Shown in pieces: positions 13,358 to 19,555 of a stretch of 19,555 nucleotides of DNA. The notes under the pieces were generated by a model. That model ran no database searches, had not been told where the DNA came from, and saw only the letters and a program-made list of their open reading frames with translations. The stretch is from 2-02-FULL-43-11-A sp964477065 (GTDB taxonomy: Bacteria > Patescibacteriota > Microgenomatia > UBA1406 > HO2-37-13b): assembly GCA_964477065.1 (NCBI GenBank), contig CAYZCU010000017.1:1-19555 (forward strand). Reading direction: 5' to 3'. A program made the position numbers and the translations under genes. Within the stretch, counting starts at the first letter, position 1. Each line of letters begins with the position of its first letter.

Positions 13358-13886
13358 AGCGACCGATTTGCAAAACTTCTTCATCAGAGATGATTCCATA
13401 TTTCTGTTCCCCAAGAGAATATATTTTTTGCACATCCCGGGCATCTGATTGATGCATATGTTTGATCTCACCAATAACTATTGTGAACTGTCATGCGTTA
13501 TAGGTATGAACAACACGACATTCATAATTTAGGACTGCACCTTCAAGCAAGGGCGTCGTTCCTGATATAGGAGACGAAAATGTGAATTTTGTTTGTGCAA
13601 GTTTATCGAGTGTCCTGCCTGAAAGTGTGCCACAGTACAGTGTATCCTTAAGCTGGAACTGTGATGGGTATGCATATACAAATTCGCCAGATCGAGTGAG
13701 TGTTTCAAGGGTGTAATTTGTATTACTTAGCCCAATTGTCACGGTTAGTGGCTGTTCATAAATTGTTGAGACTGCTTGATAGTTGATTGGACATACGTTT
13801 GTCTTACTACCATCATGTGTAATCACAAGCCCAATAACCTCAGGAAATATAGCTTCAGTTTTTTCTTGAATATGAGAATCTACCAT
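13356..13886 (-). CDS. Flavin reductase-like (split-barrel FMN-binding) protein with an in-frame TGA
   Basis: Residues 1-131 match the flavin reductase domain: EVIGLVITHDGSKTNVCPINYQAVS, given here as GLVITHDG and NVCPINYQAVS; then PLTVTIGLS, NTNYTLETLTRSGEFVYAYPS and VLNYECRVV. The frame then meets TGA (13491-13493) and continues QFTIVIGEIKHMH and 32 further residues to a TAA at 13356. The family usually reads A-G-D-H-T-I-x-I-G-E here, so TGA stands at the glycine. The resulting 177-codon length suits the family, while a stop at TGA would remove the last core strand. The TAA falls at the edge of repeat R5, as stops of other repeat-flanked genes do. Either UGA is read as glycine, or this is a recent nonsense mutation. 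A TATACT box ends 6 nt before the ATG. Confidence 0.75.
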
Positions 13887-13892
13887 AGAGTA

Positions 13893-13898
13893 AGTATA
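13893..13898 (-). promoter_or_regulatory. -10 box (TATACT) of the flavin reductase-like gene
   Basis: TATACT on the minus strand ends 6 nt before the ATG at 13886, which is leaderless spacing. Confidence 0.6.
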
Positions 13899-13922
13899 TC
13901 ACTCACTAAATATGAGCGTGAC

Positions 13923-13972
13923 GACAAAATTCCGATTTAACCTGCCCGGGCCTTCTCCCTAACCCCCGGGGT
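13923..13972 (-). repeat. 51-bp stop-codon repeat, copy R6
   Basis: This copy combines GCCCGGGCC with core CCCCGGGG. It is the only copy not at the 3' end of a gene: it lies between the divergent flavin reductase and RND adaptor genes, about 35 nt upstream of the former. Confidence 0.85.
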
Positions 13973-13994
13973 GAGCAGACGATTTCTTATAGGC

Positions 13995-14023
13995 TTGTTA
14001 TTCAGCTCATTTTGGTGTATAAT
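13995..14023 (+). promoter_or_regulatory. Promoter of the RND efflux operon
   Basis: TTGTTA (13995-14000) is followed after 17 bp by a perfect TATAAT (14018-14023), which ends 8 nt before the ATG at 14032. Both the spacing and the leaderless distance are textbook. Confidence 0.75.
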
Positions 14024-14031
14024 TACCCCTT

Positions 14032-15522
14032 ATGAAAAAGCGAAAGCCTATAGGCCGTCGAGCTCGACAGACTGTTGCGAGCACCCGCCTTGCTGATGCC
14101 CGCAAACGTGCTCAAAAGATGCTTGATCAGACGAAAGCTTCTATGCAGACAAAGCCTCTTCATTATTTCTATGGCTCATTGATTGCCTTCGTGGTACTTA
14201 TTATTCTTGGCAACATTCTGCGTAAGCCTGCTCCAGAGGTTGTGCAGAAAGCTCCAGCTCCGCAACAGGTCGAGGTCTACCGCCTTGGTGGATCAGCTCA
14301 TATCACCGTCACAGGCGAGGTTGAAAAATCAGGTGTTGTTACAATCGTCGCTTTGACGCCGGGAATTGTTAGCTCTGTAAATGTCCGAGAAGGCGCAACA
14401 GTCGCAAAGGGCGTACCATTGATGCGACTTTCATCAAATTACTACGGCGGAAATAGTGCGAGTGTTCAAAGACAGCTCGCCTCCGTGCAGTATCAAAACG
14501 TACTTGATACGTATGAATCGCAAAAGAATCTCATTGCAAAGCAAAAAGAAAGCGCAGAAAAGATGGATGAGCAATCGGATGAGATGCGCAATCTGACGAA
14601 TGATTCATTATCTGAAACAAAAAACCTGATTGATCTCAATAGCTCAATTATTGCCAAGATGGATGCAAATCTGACACTTCTTGAGGCTGATCCTGTGACA
14701 AATGCTGATCTGATTCTTGCCACAAAGCAAGCAAAAAGTCAGTTCCTGTCTGTTCAAAATCAAGTCCAGAGTGGCTATCGTCAAGCGAAATACCAAGCCT
14801 CCGGTGAAAATACTCCTGCTGAATTGTCCAATCTTCAGCGTGAAATTGCGCTGAGCCAGCTTGATATGCAACTGAAAATGCTTGATGTCACCAAGGAAGT
14901 GAGTCGCTTGCAGGTATCGCTCGCTCGCATTATGGAAGGTACGATGGCTCCAGCATCGCCATTTCGAGGAGTTGTGCAACGTGTATTTGTCAAGGAAGGG
15001 CAAGCTGTCAATCCGGGTACTCCCCTAGCTATCGTGTCACAAGCTGTTGATGATCCCGTGACGGTTGTTGTCTATGTGAGCCGAACGATTGCTCAGAAGA
15101 TTTCCACGACGGAGACATCCACGCTCACGATTCATGAAAAAACGCTTGAGCTGAAGCCGTACTTTGTTTCAGCTGATTCTGTAACAGATGGCTTATATGC
15201 AGTGTATTTTGACTTGCCAGAAAGCTATGTTTCACAAGTCACAGACAGAGATCACGTGTCTGTCCAACTGACGCTTCAGCCAAGTACCAAAGAAGGTGCT
15301 GTGACGACTTCAGAGCTCTACATCCCCATTGATGCAGTGCACCAACTATCTGATTCTGCATATGTTTTTGTTGCTCATAATGGGACAGCGAAGACAAAAA
15401 AAGTGACGTTGGGAAGTGTGTTTGGCTCACGTATTCAGGTATCAGGGCTCTCTGCTGACGATGTGATTATTTTGAATCGTGATGTGACGAGTGGATCGCG
15501 AATTCAAATTACGCACAAGTAG
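14032..15522 (+). CDS. RND efflux periplasmic adaptor-type (membrane fusion) protein
   Basis: The 496-residue protein has a basic cytoplasmic N-terminus, one membrane helix (about 45-63) and no lipobox. An HlyD/AcrA-type body follows: a lipoyl half-motif (GIVSSVNVREGATVAKGVPLMRL, shortened here to NVREGATVAKGVPL), a long helical hairpin (about 140-305), the second half (FRGVVQRVFVKEGQAVNPG, about 305-330), and a C-terminal barrel and membrane-proximal domain. It would link the RND pump of the next gene to the cell surface. The N-terminal anchor is longer and more basic (about 44 residues) than usual. No outer-membrane factor is encoded nearby, consistent with a single-membrane cell, which is inference. 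It ends in TAG 12 nt before the RND gene. Confidence 0.9.
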   Translation: MKKRKPIGRRARQTVASTRLADARKRAQKMLDQTKASMQTKPLHYFYGSLIAFVVLIILGNILRKPAPEVVQKAPAPQQVEVYRLGGSAHITVTGEVEKSGVVTIVALTPGIVSSVNVREGATVAKGVPLMRLSSNYYGGNSASVQRQLASVQYQNVLDTYESQKNLIAKQKESAEKMDEQSDEMRNLTNDSLSETKNLIDLNSSIIAKMDANLTLLEADPVTNADLILATKQAKSQFLSVQNQVQSGYRQAKYQASGENTPAELSNLQREIALSQLDMQLKMLDVTKEVSRLQVSLARIMEGTMAPASPFRGVVQRVFVKEGQAVNPGTPLAIVSQAVDDPVTVVVYVSRTIAQKISTTETSTLTIHEKTLELKPYFVSADSVTDGLYAVYFDLPESYVSQVTDRDHVSVQLTLQPSTKEGAVTTSELYIPIDAVHQLSDSAYVFVAHNGTAKTKKVTLGSVFGSRIQVSGLSADDVIILNRDVTSGSRIQITHK

Positions 15523-15534
15523 CCTCAAATTTAT

Positions 15535-18500
15535 ATGTCTATCACACAGAAAGTCACGGAGTCTGTTTCATATCTGAACTCGTTGACGTTTGATAAGAAA
15601 CTTTACGGAAGCATTCAAGCGCGCTACATCTCGCAGGTGCGATTTGTGATATTACTTATTGCATCGATATGTTTAATAGGTGCAGTGAGTTTTATGCAAC
15701 TCCCCCGCCGGCTCAATCCTGAAATCAAAATTCCGATTGTGACCGTTGTAACAGCGCTTCCTGGTGGGACGCCTGAAGATATTGAATCCCTGATTACCGT
15801 GCCACTTGAGGATGAATTGACCTCTATCAAAGGGACAGATACGGTGACCTCGACATCATCTGAAAATGTGTCAGTCATCTCTCTGCTTTTTACCTCAGAT
15901 ACGGATCCAGATAAGGCTCGCAATGATGTTGATAAGGCAGTTGCCTCAGTGCGCGATTTGCCTGATGATGCAACCACACCGACCGTTTCAATTGTGGATT
16001 TTGAAGATCAGCCGTTTTGGAGCTTTATCATCTATACAGATGGTGATGAGGCATCATTGATGCGTTTTGGCAAAAAATTAGAAAATGCTATTGATGCACT
16101 GCCTAAGGTAGGCAGAGTTGTCAGTGCTGGCTATGAAAAGGAGTATATTCAGGTATTGTTTCAGCCAGAAAAGCTAGCAGAATATGGGCTTGACCCGTTT
16201 TCCCTTTCCCAGAGTATCAAGTCGCAAACCCATGCATTTCCTGCTGGTTCGGTGAAGTCAGATACCGCTTCATATGCATTGGCTATAGATCCCCAGATTC
16301 AGTCTGTAGAGGATATTCGGGAGCTTCGTATCAGTCATGCTGGGCATGTTGTGAAGCTGGGTGATATAGCGCAAGTTTCGATGCAATCACGTAAAAATGA
16401 GCCTGTCAGCCTCTTTGCAGATCACACACACAAACCGTCCCGATCAATTTCGTACTTCGTCTATAAGACGTCAAATGCGGATATTGACGATGCGGCAACT
16501 GATACCAAAGCTGTTGTTGATCGAATGCTGGCGCGTGAAGAAGGCCGATTTAAGCTCAAAACATCTATGAATACGGCTGATGATATTGCGACGCAATTCT
16601 CAGATTTATTTGGTGAATTTCGCTCAACGCTCTTGCTTGTGTTTGGACTGTTGTTTGTGTTCTTAGGTTTGCGACAAGCTATCATTGCATCGTTGACGAT
16701 TCCCCTGACCTTTTTGTCAGCATTTACGATTATTCATGGTATGGGATTGACGCTTAACTTTTTGACGATGTTTGCGCTGTTGCTGTCTCTTGGATTGCTT
16801 ATTGATGATACGATCGTGGTTGTTGCGGCAATGACCCGCTATTATAAGACGGGCAAATTTACGCCATACCAATCAGCTATTTTAGTGTGGAAAGATTTCA
16901 TTGTCCCACTGTGGTCGACAACAATTACCACGATCTGGGCATTTGTTCCCCTTCTCTTGGCATCGGGACTCATCGGTGAATTTATTAAGCCTATTCCGAT
17001 AGTGGTGACAGCTACAATGCTTTCATCAACCTCTATTGCGACATTTATTACGATTCCGCTGATGATGATTTTCCTTGATTTGAAGATCCCCGCACGACTT
17101 ATGCGAGCTGGTCGCTATCTTATCGTTGCCGGGCTTATTATCGGCAGTGCTGTCATACTGCCAAAAACGCAGGTCTTTATCTTCACTTATTGTGCACTTT
17201 TGAGTGTGTTGTACTTTGGCTTTTTGAGTAGGTCTTTGTTGAAGAAATGGGGTGCACTGAAAATGCACAGATATATGGGGCGCATGAAATCTATCACGGG
17301 CCTAGTGCAACGCTATTCGGAGTCAGGTATTATCCAGCTTGAAACGGTTGCACAAAAATACATGGTGCTCATCCGGATGATTCTTCGCTCCTCGCGCAAA
17401 CGCATGCAGACGCTTGTGGCAATCCTGACCTTTGTGCTCGTGGCGTATGTGCTTGTTGGAGTTGGCCTCGTGAAGACAGAATTTTTCCCTAAGACAGATG
17501 AGGATGTATTATATGTGTCTCTTGAATTGCCAGCTGGCACATCTCTTGAACATATCAATGCTGAATCCATTCGCTTTGCCAATACGCTTCGACAGGTCCC
17601 TGAGGCCACATTTGTGTCTATAGAGACTGGGGTGATTTTTGATGCAAATCAAGGGCGAGCGCAGAAGTCAAATGCCATGCTTGGGACATTGTCCTTTGAC
17701 GATGCATCCCGTCGTACGGTCACGTCTCAGGAAGTTGCTGAGCGGTTACGTGCGGATCTGAAGACGTATCCCGTTGGGACTATTTTGGTTCAAGAACTCT
17801 CAGGTGGTCCTCCAGCTGGAGCTGATGTGCAGATCAATTTACTTGGTGAAGATTTATCTGTGTTAAACGCAATTGCCGATGACTTTGAAGGATACTTGCG
17901 CAAACAGGACGGTATAGTTAATCCAAATCGAAGCATTCAGTCAGGGACGGGTAAGCTCGTTTTTAGGCCAGATATGGATGCGTTGGCACAGCACGGGATA
18001 TCCGTGAATACGGTGGGCATGTGGTTGCGTACGTATGCAAGCGGAATGGAGCTTGATACCGTGCGTTTACAATCAGATGAAACACCTGTTGAGTGGGTAT
18101 TTTATGAAAAAATGAGCCCTGAAGATATTCTCGGCGTCTCAATTCCAACGCGAGATGGTGGATATGTGGCTTTGTCTGCCCTCGGGACGATTGAATTGGA
18201 AAACAATCCAACAACAATCACCCGAGAAAACGGCCAGCGTACGCTGAGTGTCTATGCTGGAGCTGGGAAAGGATTTAACATCAATCAGCTCAATGCAGGA
18301 CTTGTCGCCTATGCAAAAGGGTATGATTTCCCTGAGGGGTATACATGGAAAACAGGCGGAGTCAATGAAGAAAACGAGAAGTCTGTCCAGTCTATCTTGC
18401 AAGCAATGATCATGTCAGGGCTATTGATTTTGATCACGATGATTATCGAATTCCAGTCTTTTAGACAAGCGTTTTTGGCTTTGCTTATCATCCCTGTGTC

Positions 18501-18861
18501 TATCGCTGGTGTGTTTTATATCTTTGGGTTGACGGGCATTCCGCTGTCATTCCCCGCTTTGATCGGTATTCTGGCACTGTTTGGAATTGTGGTGACGCAT
18601 GCAATTGTTGTTATTGAGAAGATCAATGATAATCGCAAGGAAGGGCTCGGGCTTGAGGACGCGATTGTCGATGCGGCGGGAAATCGATTGGAGCCAGTTG
18701 TGTTGACATCTTTGGCGACGATCTTTGGACTGATCCCGATCACGTTGGCCGACCCGTTGTGGCAAGGCTTGGGCGGTGCGATCATTGCTGGGCTGATGTT
18801 TTCAGGGCTGATCAAGCTGTTCTTGGTGCCCGTGCTGTACTACCTGTTTTATAAGGAGTAA
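15535..18861 (+). CDS. RND-family efflux transporter (AcrB/HAE1-like)
   Basis: The 1108-residue protein has the RND duplicated plan: TM1 (about 34-52), a porter domain with TALPGGTPEDIE (the usual PGAsaxdVE region), a TM2-TM6 block, TM7, a second porter domain and TM8-TM12. The TM4 aspartate pair of the proton relay is present (LLIDDTIVVV, D424-D425). The TM10 site where AcrB has K940 reads VTHAIVVIE (T1021, H1022). Residues about 526-563 add two hydrophobic helices between TM6 and TM7 that are not in AcrB. It would export lipids, drugs or peptides by proton antiport; the substrate is unknown. It is co-transcribed with the adaptor gene, without a visible Shine-Dalgarno sequence. It ends in TAA 15 bp before convergent CC2. 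Confidence 0.93.
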   Translation: MSITQKVTESVSYLNSLTFDKKLYGSIQARYISQVRFVILLIASICLIGAVSFMQLPRRLNPEIKIPIVTVVTALPGGTPEDIESLITVPLEDELTSIKGTDTVTSTSSENVSVISLLFTSDTDPDKARNDVDKAVASVRDLPDDATTPTVSIVDFEDQPFWSFIIYTDGDEASLMRFGKKLENAIDALPKVGRVVSAGYEKEYIQVLFQPEKLAEYGLDPFSLSQSIKSQTHAFPAGSVKSDTASYALAIDPQIQSVEDIRELRISHAGHVVKLGDIAQVSMQSRKNEPVSLFADHTHKPSRSISYFVYKTSNADIDDAATDTKAVVDRMLAREEGRFKLKTSMNTADDIATQFSDLFGEFRSTLLLVFGLLFVFLGLRQAIIASLTIPLTFLSAFTIIHGMGLTLNFLTMFALLLSLGLLIDDTIVVVAAMTRYYKTGKFTPYQSAILVWKDFIVPLWSTTITTIWAFVPLLLASGLIGEFIKPIPIVVTATMLSSTSIATFITIPLMMIFLDLKIPARLMRAGRYLIVAGLIIGSAVILPKTQVFIFTYCALLSVLYFGFLSRSLLKKWGALKMHRYMGRMKSITGLVQRYSESGIIQLETVAQKYMVLIRMILRSSRKRMQTLVAILTFVLVAYVLVGVGLVKTEFFPKTDEDVLYVSLELPAGTSLEHINAESIRFANTLRQVPEATFVSIETGVIFDANQGRAQKSNAMLGTLSFDDASRRTVTSQEVAERLRADLKTYPVGTILVQELSGGPPAGADVQINLLGEDLSVLNAIADDFEGYLRKQDGIVNPNRSIQSGTGKLVFRPDMDALAQHGISVNTVGMWLRTYASGMELDTVRLQSDETPVEWVFYEKMSPEDILGVSIPTRDGGYVALSALGTIELENNPTTITRENGQRTLSVYAGAGKGFNINQLNAGLVAYAKGYDFPEGYTWKTGGVNEENEKSVQSILQAMIMSGLLILITMIIEFQSFRQAFLALLIIPVSIAGVFYIFGLTGIPLSFPALIGILALFGIVVTHAIVVIEKINDNRKEGLGLEDAIVDAAGNRLEPVVLTSLATIFGLIPITLADPLWQGLGGAIIAGLMFSGLIKLFLVPVLYYLFYKE

Positions 18862-18876
18862 GGGTTGCTTGTTGTC

Positions 18877-19350
18877 TTAGTCCTTATCGTTGATTCTATC
18901 TGCCTGAGCCATTTCTACATAATCAAGTTGTCGATGGACATTGACAAGATCGATTCGGATAACATCTTGTCCATCATTTATATGGTTTACTTGTTTGCTG
19001 AGGTGTTTGATGTCGGCCTTAATTTCTGTGACATCCTGCTTGAGAAGTGCAACATCTTTTTTGAGGAGCTTTACATCTATTTTTAGACGCGCAACGTCTT
19101 TTTTGAGTTGGGAGACGTCCTTTTTAAGCTCGGCAACATCAACTTTGAGTATAGCGACATCATGCTTGAGTTCAGCAACATCCTGCTTGAGAACAATCAT
19201 GTCTGCTTTCAACTCAGTAACATCCTTCTTGAGGATCTTGATATCTTCTTTCATTTCATTTATGGATACCATAACCGTCTCCATACAACCAGAAACGATT
19301 TCAGTGATAGTTAGGATATCGGCATCCGTGAGCATGTGTTTTTGTGACAT
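18877..19350 (-). CDS. Long heptad-repeat coiled-coil protein CC2
   Basis: The start at ATG 19350 follows a TATTAT box by 6 nt. The 157-residue protein has a short head (MLTDADILTITEIV), then about a dozen near-identical heptads of the form LK-x-DV-x-x (about residues 33-123), which is a parallel coiled-coil pattern with L and V at the core positions. A tail IRIDLVNVHRQLDYVEMAQ follows that matches the tail of CC1. The heptads are also visible as imperfect 21-bp tandem repeats at about 18980-19250. Function is unknown. Repeat expansion or contraction would change rod length without breaking the frame. It ends in TAA. Confidence 0.82.
   Translation of the reverse strand: MSQKHMLTDADILTITEIVSGCMETVMVSINEMKEDIKILKKDVTELKADMIVLKQDVAELKHDVAILKVDVAELKKDVSQLKKDVARLKIDVKLLKKDVALLKQDVTEIKADIKHLSKQVNHINDGQDVIRIDLVNVHRQLDYVEMAQADRINDKD
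18980..19252 (-). repeat. Imperfect 21-bp tandem repeats encoding heptads of CC2
   Basis: Units of 21 bp resembling a TTGAG-x-AACATC consensus on the plus strand repeat about twelve times inside CC2. They encode LK-x-DV heptads. Limits are approximate. Confidence 0.7.
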
Positions 19351-19356
19351 AAGTAC

Positions 19357-19362
19357 ATAATA
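19357..19362 (-). promoter_or_regulatory. -10 box (TATTAT) of CC2
   Basis: TATTAT on the minus strand ends 6 nt before the ATG at 19350, exactly as at CC1. Confidence 0.6.
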
Positions 19363-19401
19363 CCCTACTCTATCAGACGCGTATGAAAATATTATGAAAA
19401 C

Positions 19402-19435
19402 GAAAATGAGGTGAAATGAGGCTGAAGAAAATAGT
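19402..19435 (-). promoter_or_regulatory. Upstream arm shared by the two coiled-coil genes (CC2 copy)
   Basis: These 34 bases are identical to 13242-13275 and begin the same 52 nt upstream of the start codon. The direct AAATGAGG units are at 19404-19411 and 19414-19421. Confidence 0.6.
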
Positions 19436-19474
19436 CATGCATGTGATCATGAGCCCTGATTAGCCTCGAGCAGT

Positions 19475-19525
19475 GACAAAATTCCGGTTTGGCCTGTCCC
19501 CTAGGTCTGCCTAACCCCCGGGGTT
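19475..19525 (-). repeat. 51-bp stop-codon repeat, copy R7
   Basis: The core is CCCCGGGG with the CCCCTAG variant. It carries the likely TAG stop (19501-19503) of a gene entering from the right edge. Homology with R5 extends left through the shared arm. Confidence 0.87.
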
Positions 19526-19554
19526 CGCAGATACAACTCAATAGATTTTCTTGC
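19501..19554 (-). CDS. C-terminal fragment of a gene cut by the window edge
   Basis: An open frame on the minus strand enters from the right edge and ends KSIELYLRTPGVRQT at a TAG inside repeat R7. The tail matches those of the DUF1653 protein (TTPGVRES) and the four-helix protein (TTPGVRQS), which end at the same repeat position. This context is the main reason to call it; only 17 residues are visible and the protein cannot be identified. Confidence 0.4.
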   Translation of the reverse strand, partial: ARKSIELYLRTPGVRQT

Positions 19555-19555
19555 A

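Noticed and set aside
13205..13474. 89-residue minus-strand ORF across repeat R5
   Set aside because: It runs through the repeat and in a different frame over the 3' end of the flavin reductase-like gene. It has no promoter and a low-complexity end.
7805..13972. 51-bp repeats as integron attC sites (YYYAAC and GTTAGGC motifs next to 3' gene ends, a tyrosine recombinase in the window)
   Set aside because: The copies lack the long imperfect palindrome with paired R and L boxes, each gene has its own promoter, and the recombinase shows no integron-integrase insert. A cassette-like role is not excluded, but classical attC is.
18980..19252. CRISPR-like array
   Set aside because: The 21-bp units are contiguous, have no spacers and encode heptads in frame. 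No cas genes are present.
18941..19360. 139-residue plus-strand ORF with serine-rich repeats
   Set aside because: It is the antisense shadow of the CC2 heptad repeats; the periodicity comes from CC2.

Overview
This window looks like a piece of a Candidate Phyla Radiation (Patescibacteria) chromosome. The case is inferential: most genes are short and singly transcribed, most promoters place a -10 box only 6-8 nt before the start codon (leaderless mRNAs), there are typical CPR small membrane and coiled-coil proteins, and no Shine-Dalgarno sequence stands out. Stop codon use is odd. Twenty complete protein genes end in TAG (11) or TAA (9) and none in TGA. One further gene, a flavin reductase-like protein, has an in-frame TGA exactly where its family usually has glycine. 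This recalls the UGA-to-glycine lineages (Gracilibacteria/Absconditabacteria), but UGA is very rare here.

Left region (1-4.3 kb): a truncated tRNA-Ser(GGA), a RAYT-like Y1 transposase (HUH-type, related to IS200/REP transposases), a XerC/D-type tyrosine recombinase, an aromatic amino acid permease-like transporter and queuine tRNA-ribosyltransferase (tgt) lacking the usual zinc cysteines. Four copies of a short CCCGATGTT/ACACCCGA repeat flank the transposase and lie on the start regions of the next three genes.

Middle region (4.3-7.7 kb): a P-loop kinase-like gene with a tiny overlapping upstream ORF, a PQ-loop-like membrane protein, tRNA-Gly(UCC), a small unknown, a membrane-anchored staphylococcal nuclease homologue, two tiny ORFs, and lexA with a perfect GAAC-N4-GTTC SOS operator.

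Right region (7.7-19.5 kb): mostly minus-strand genes (DUF1653, RecD/Dda-like helicase, membrane proteins, RibD C-domain reductase, unknowns, two paralogous coiled-coil proteins, flavin reductase-like) and a plus-strand two-gene RND efflux operon. Seven copies of a ~51-bp repeat, all in one orientation, lie between genes. Each is 30-160 nt upstream of a minus-strand gene, and six supply the stop codon of the preceding minus-strand gene, so unrelated proteins share C-terminal tails. The two coiled-coil genes also share a longer upstream arm at identical spacing. An 8-bp tandem repeat sits directly before the helicase gene.

The most interesting signals are the UGA evidence, the stop-codon-carrying repeat family, the start-codon-associated repeats around the RAYT gene, the duplicated coiled-coil modules and the zinc-site-less Tgt. 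No coherent defence island or CRISPR array is visible.
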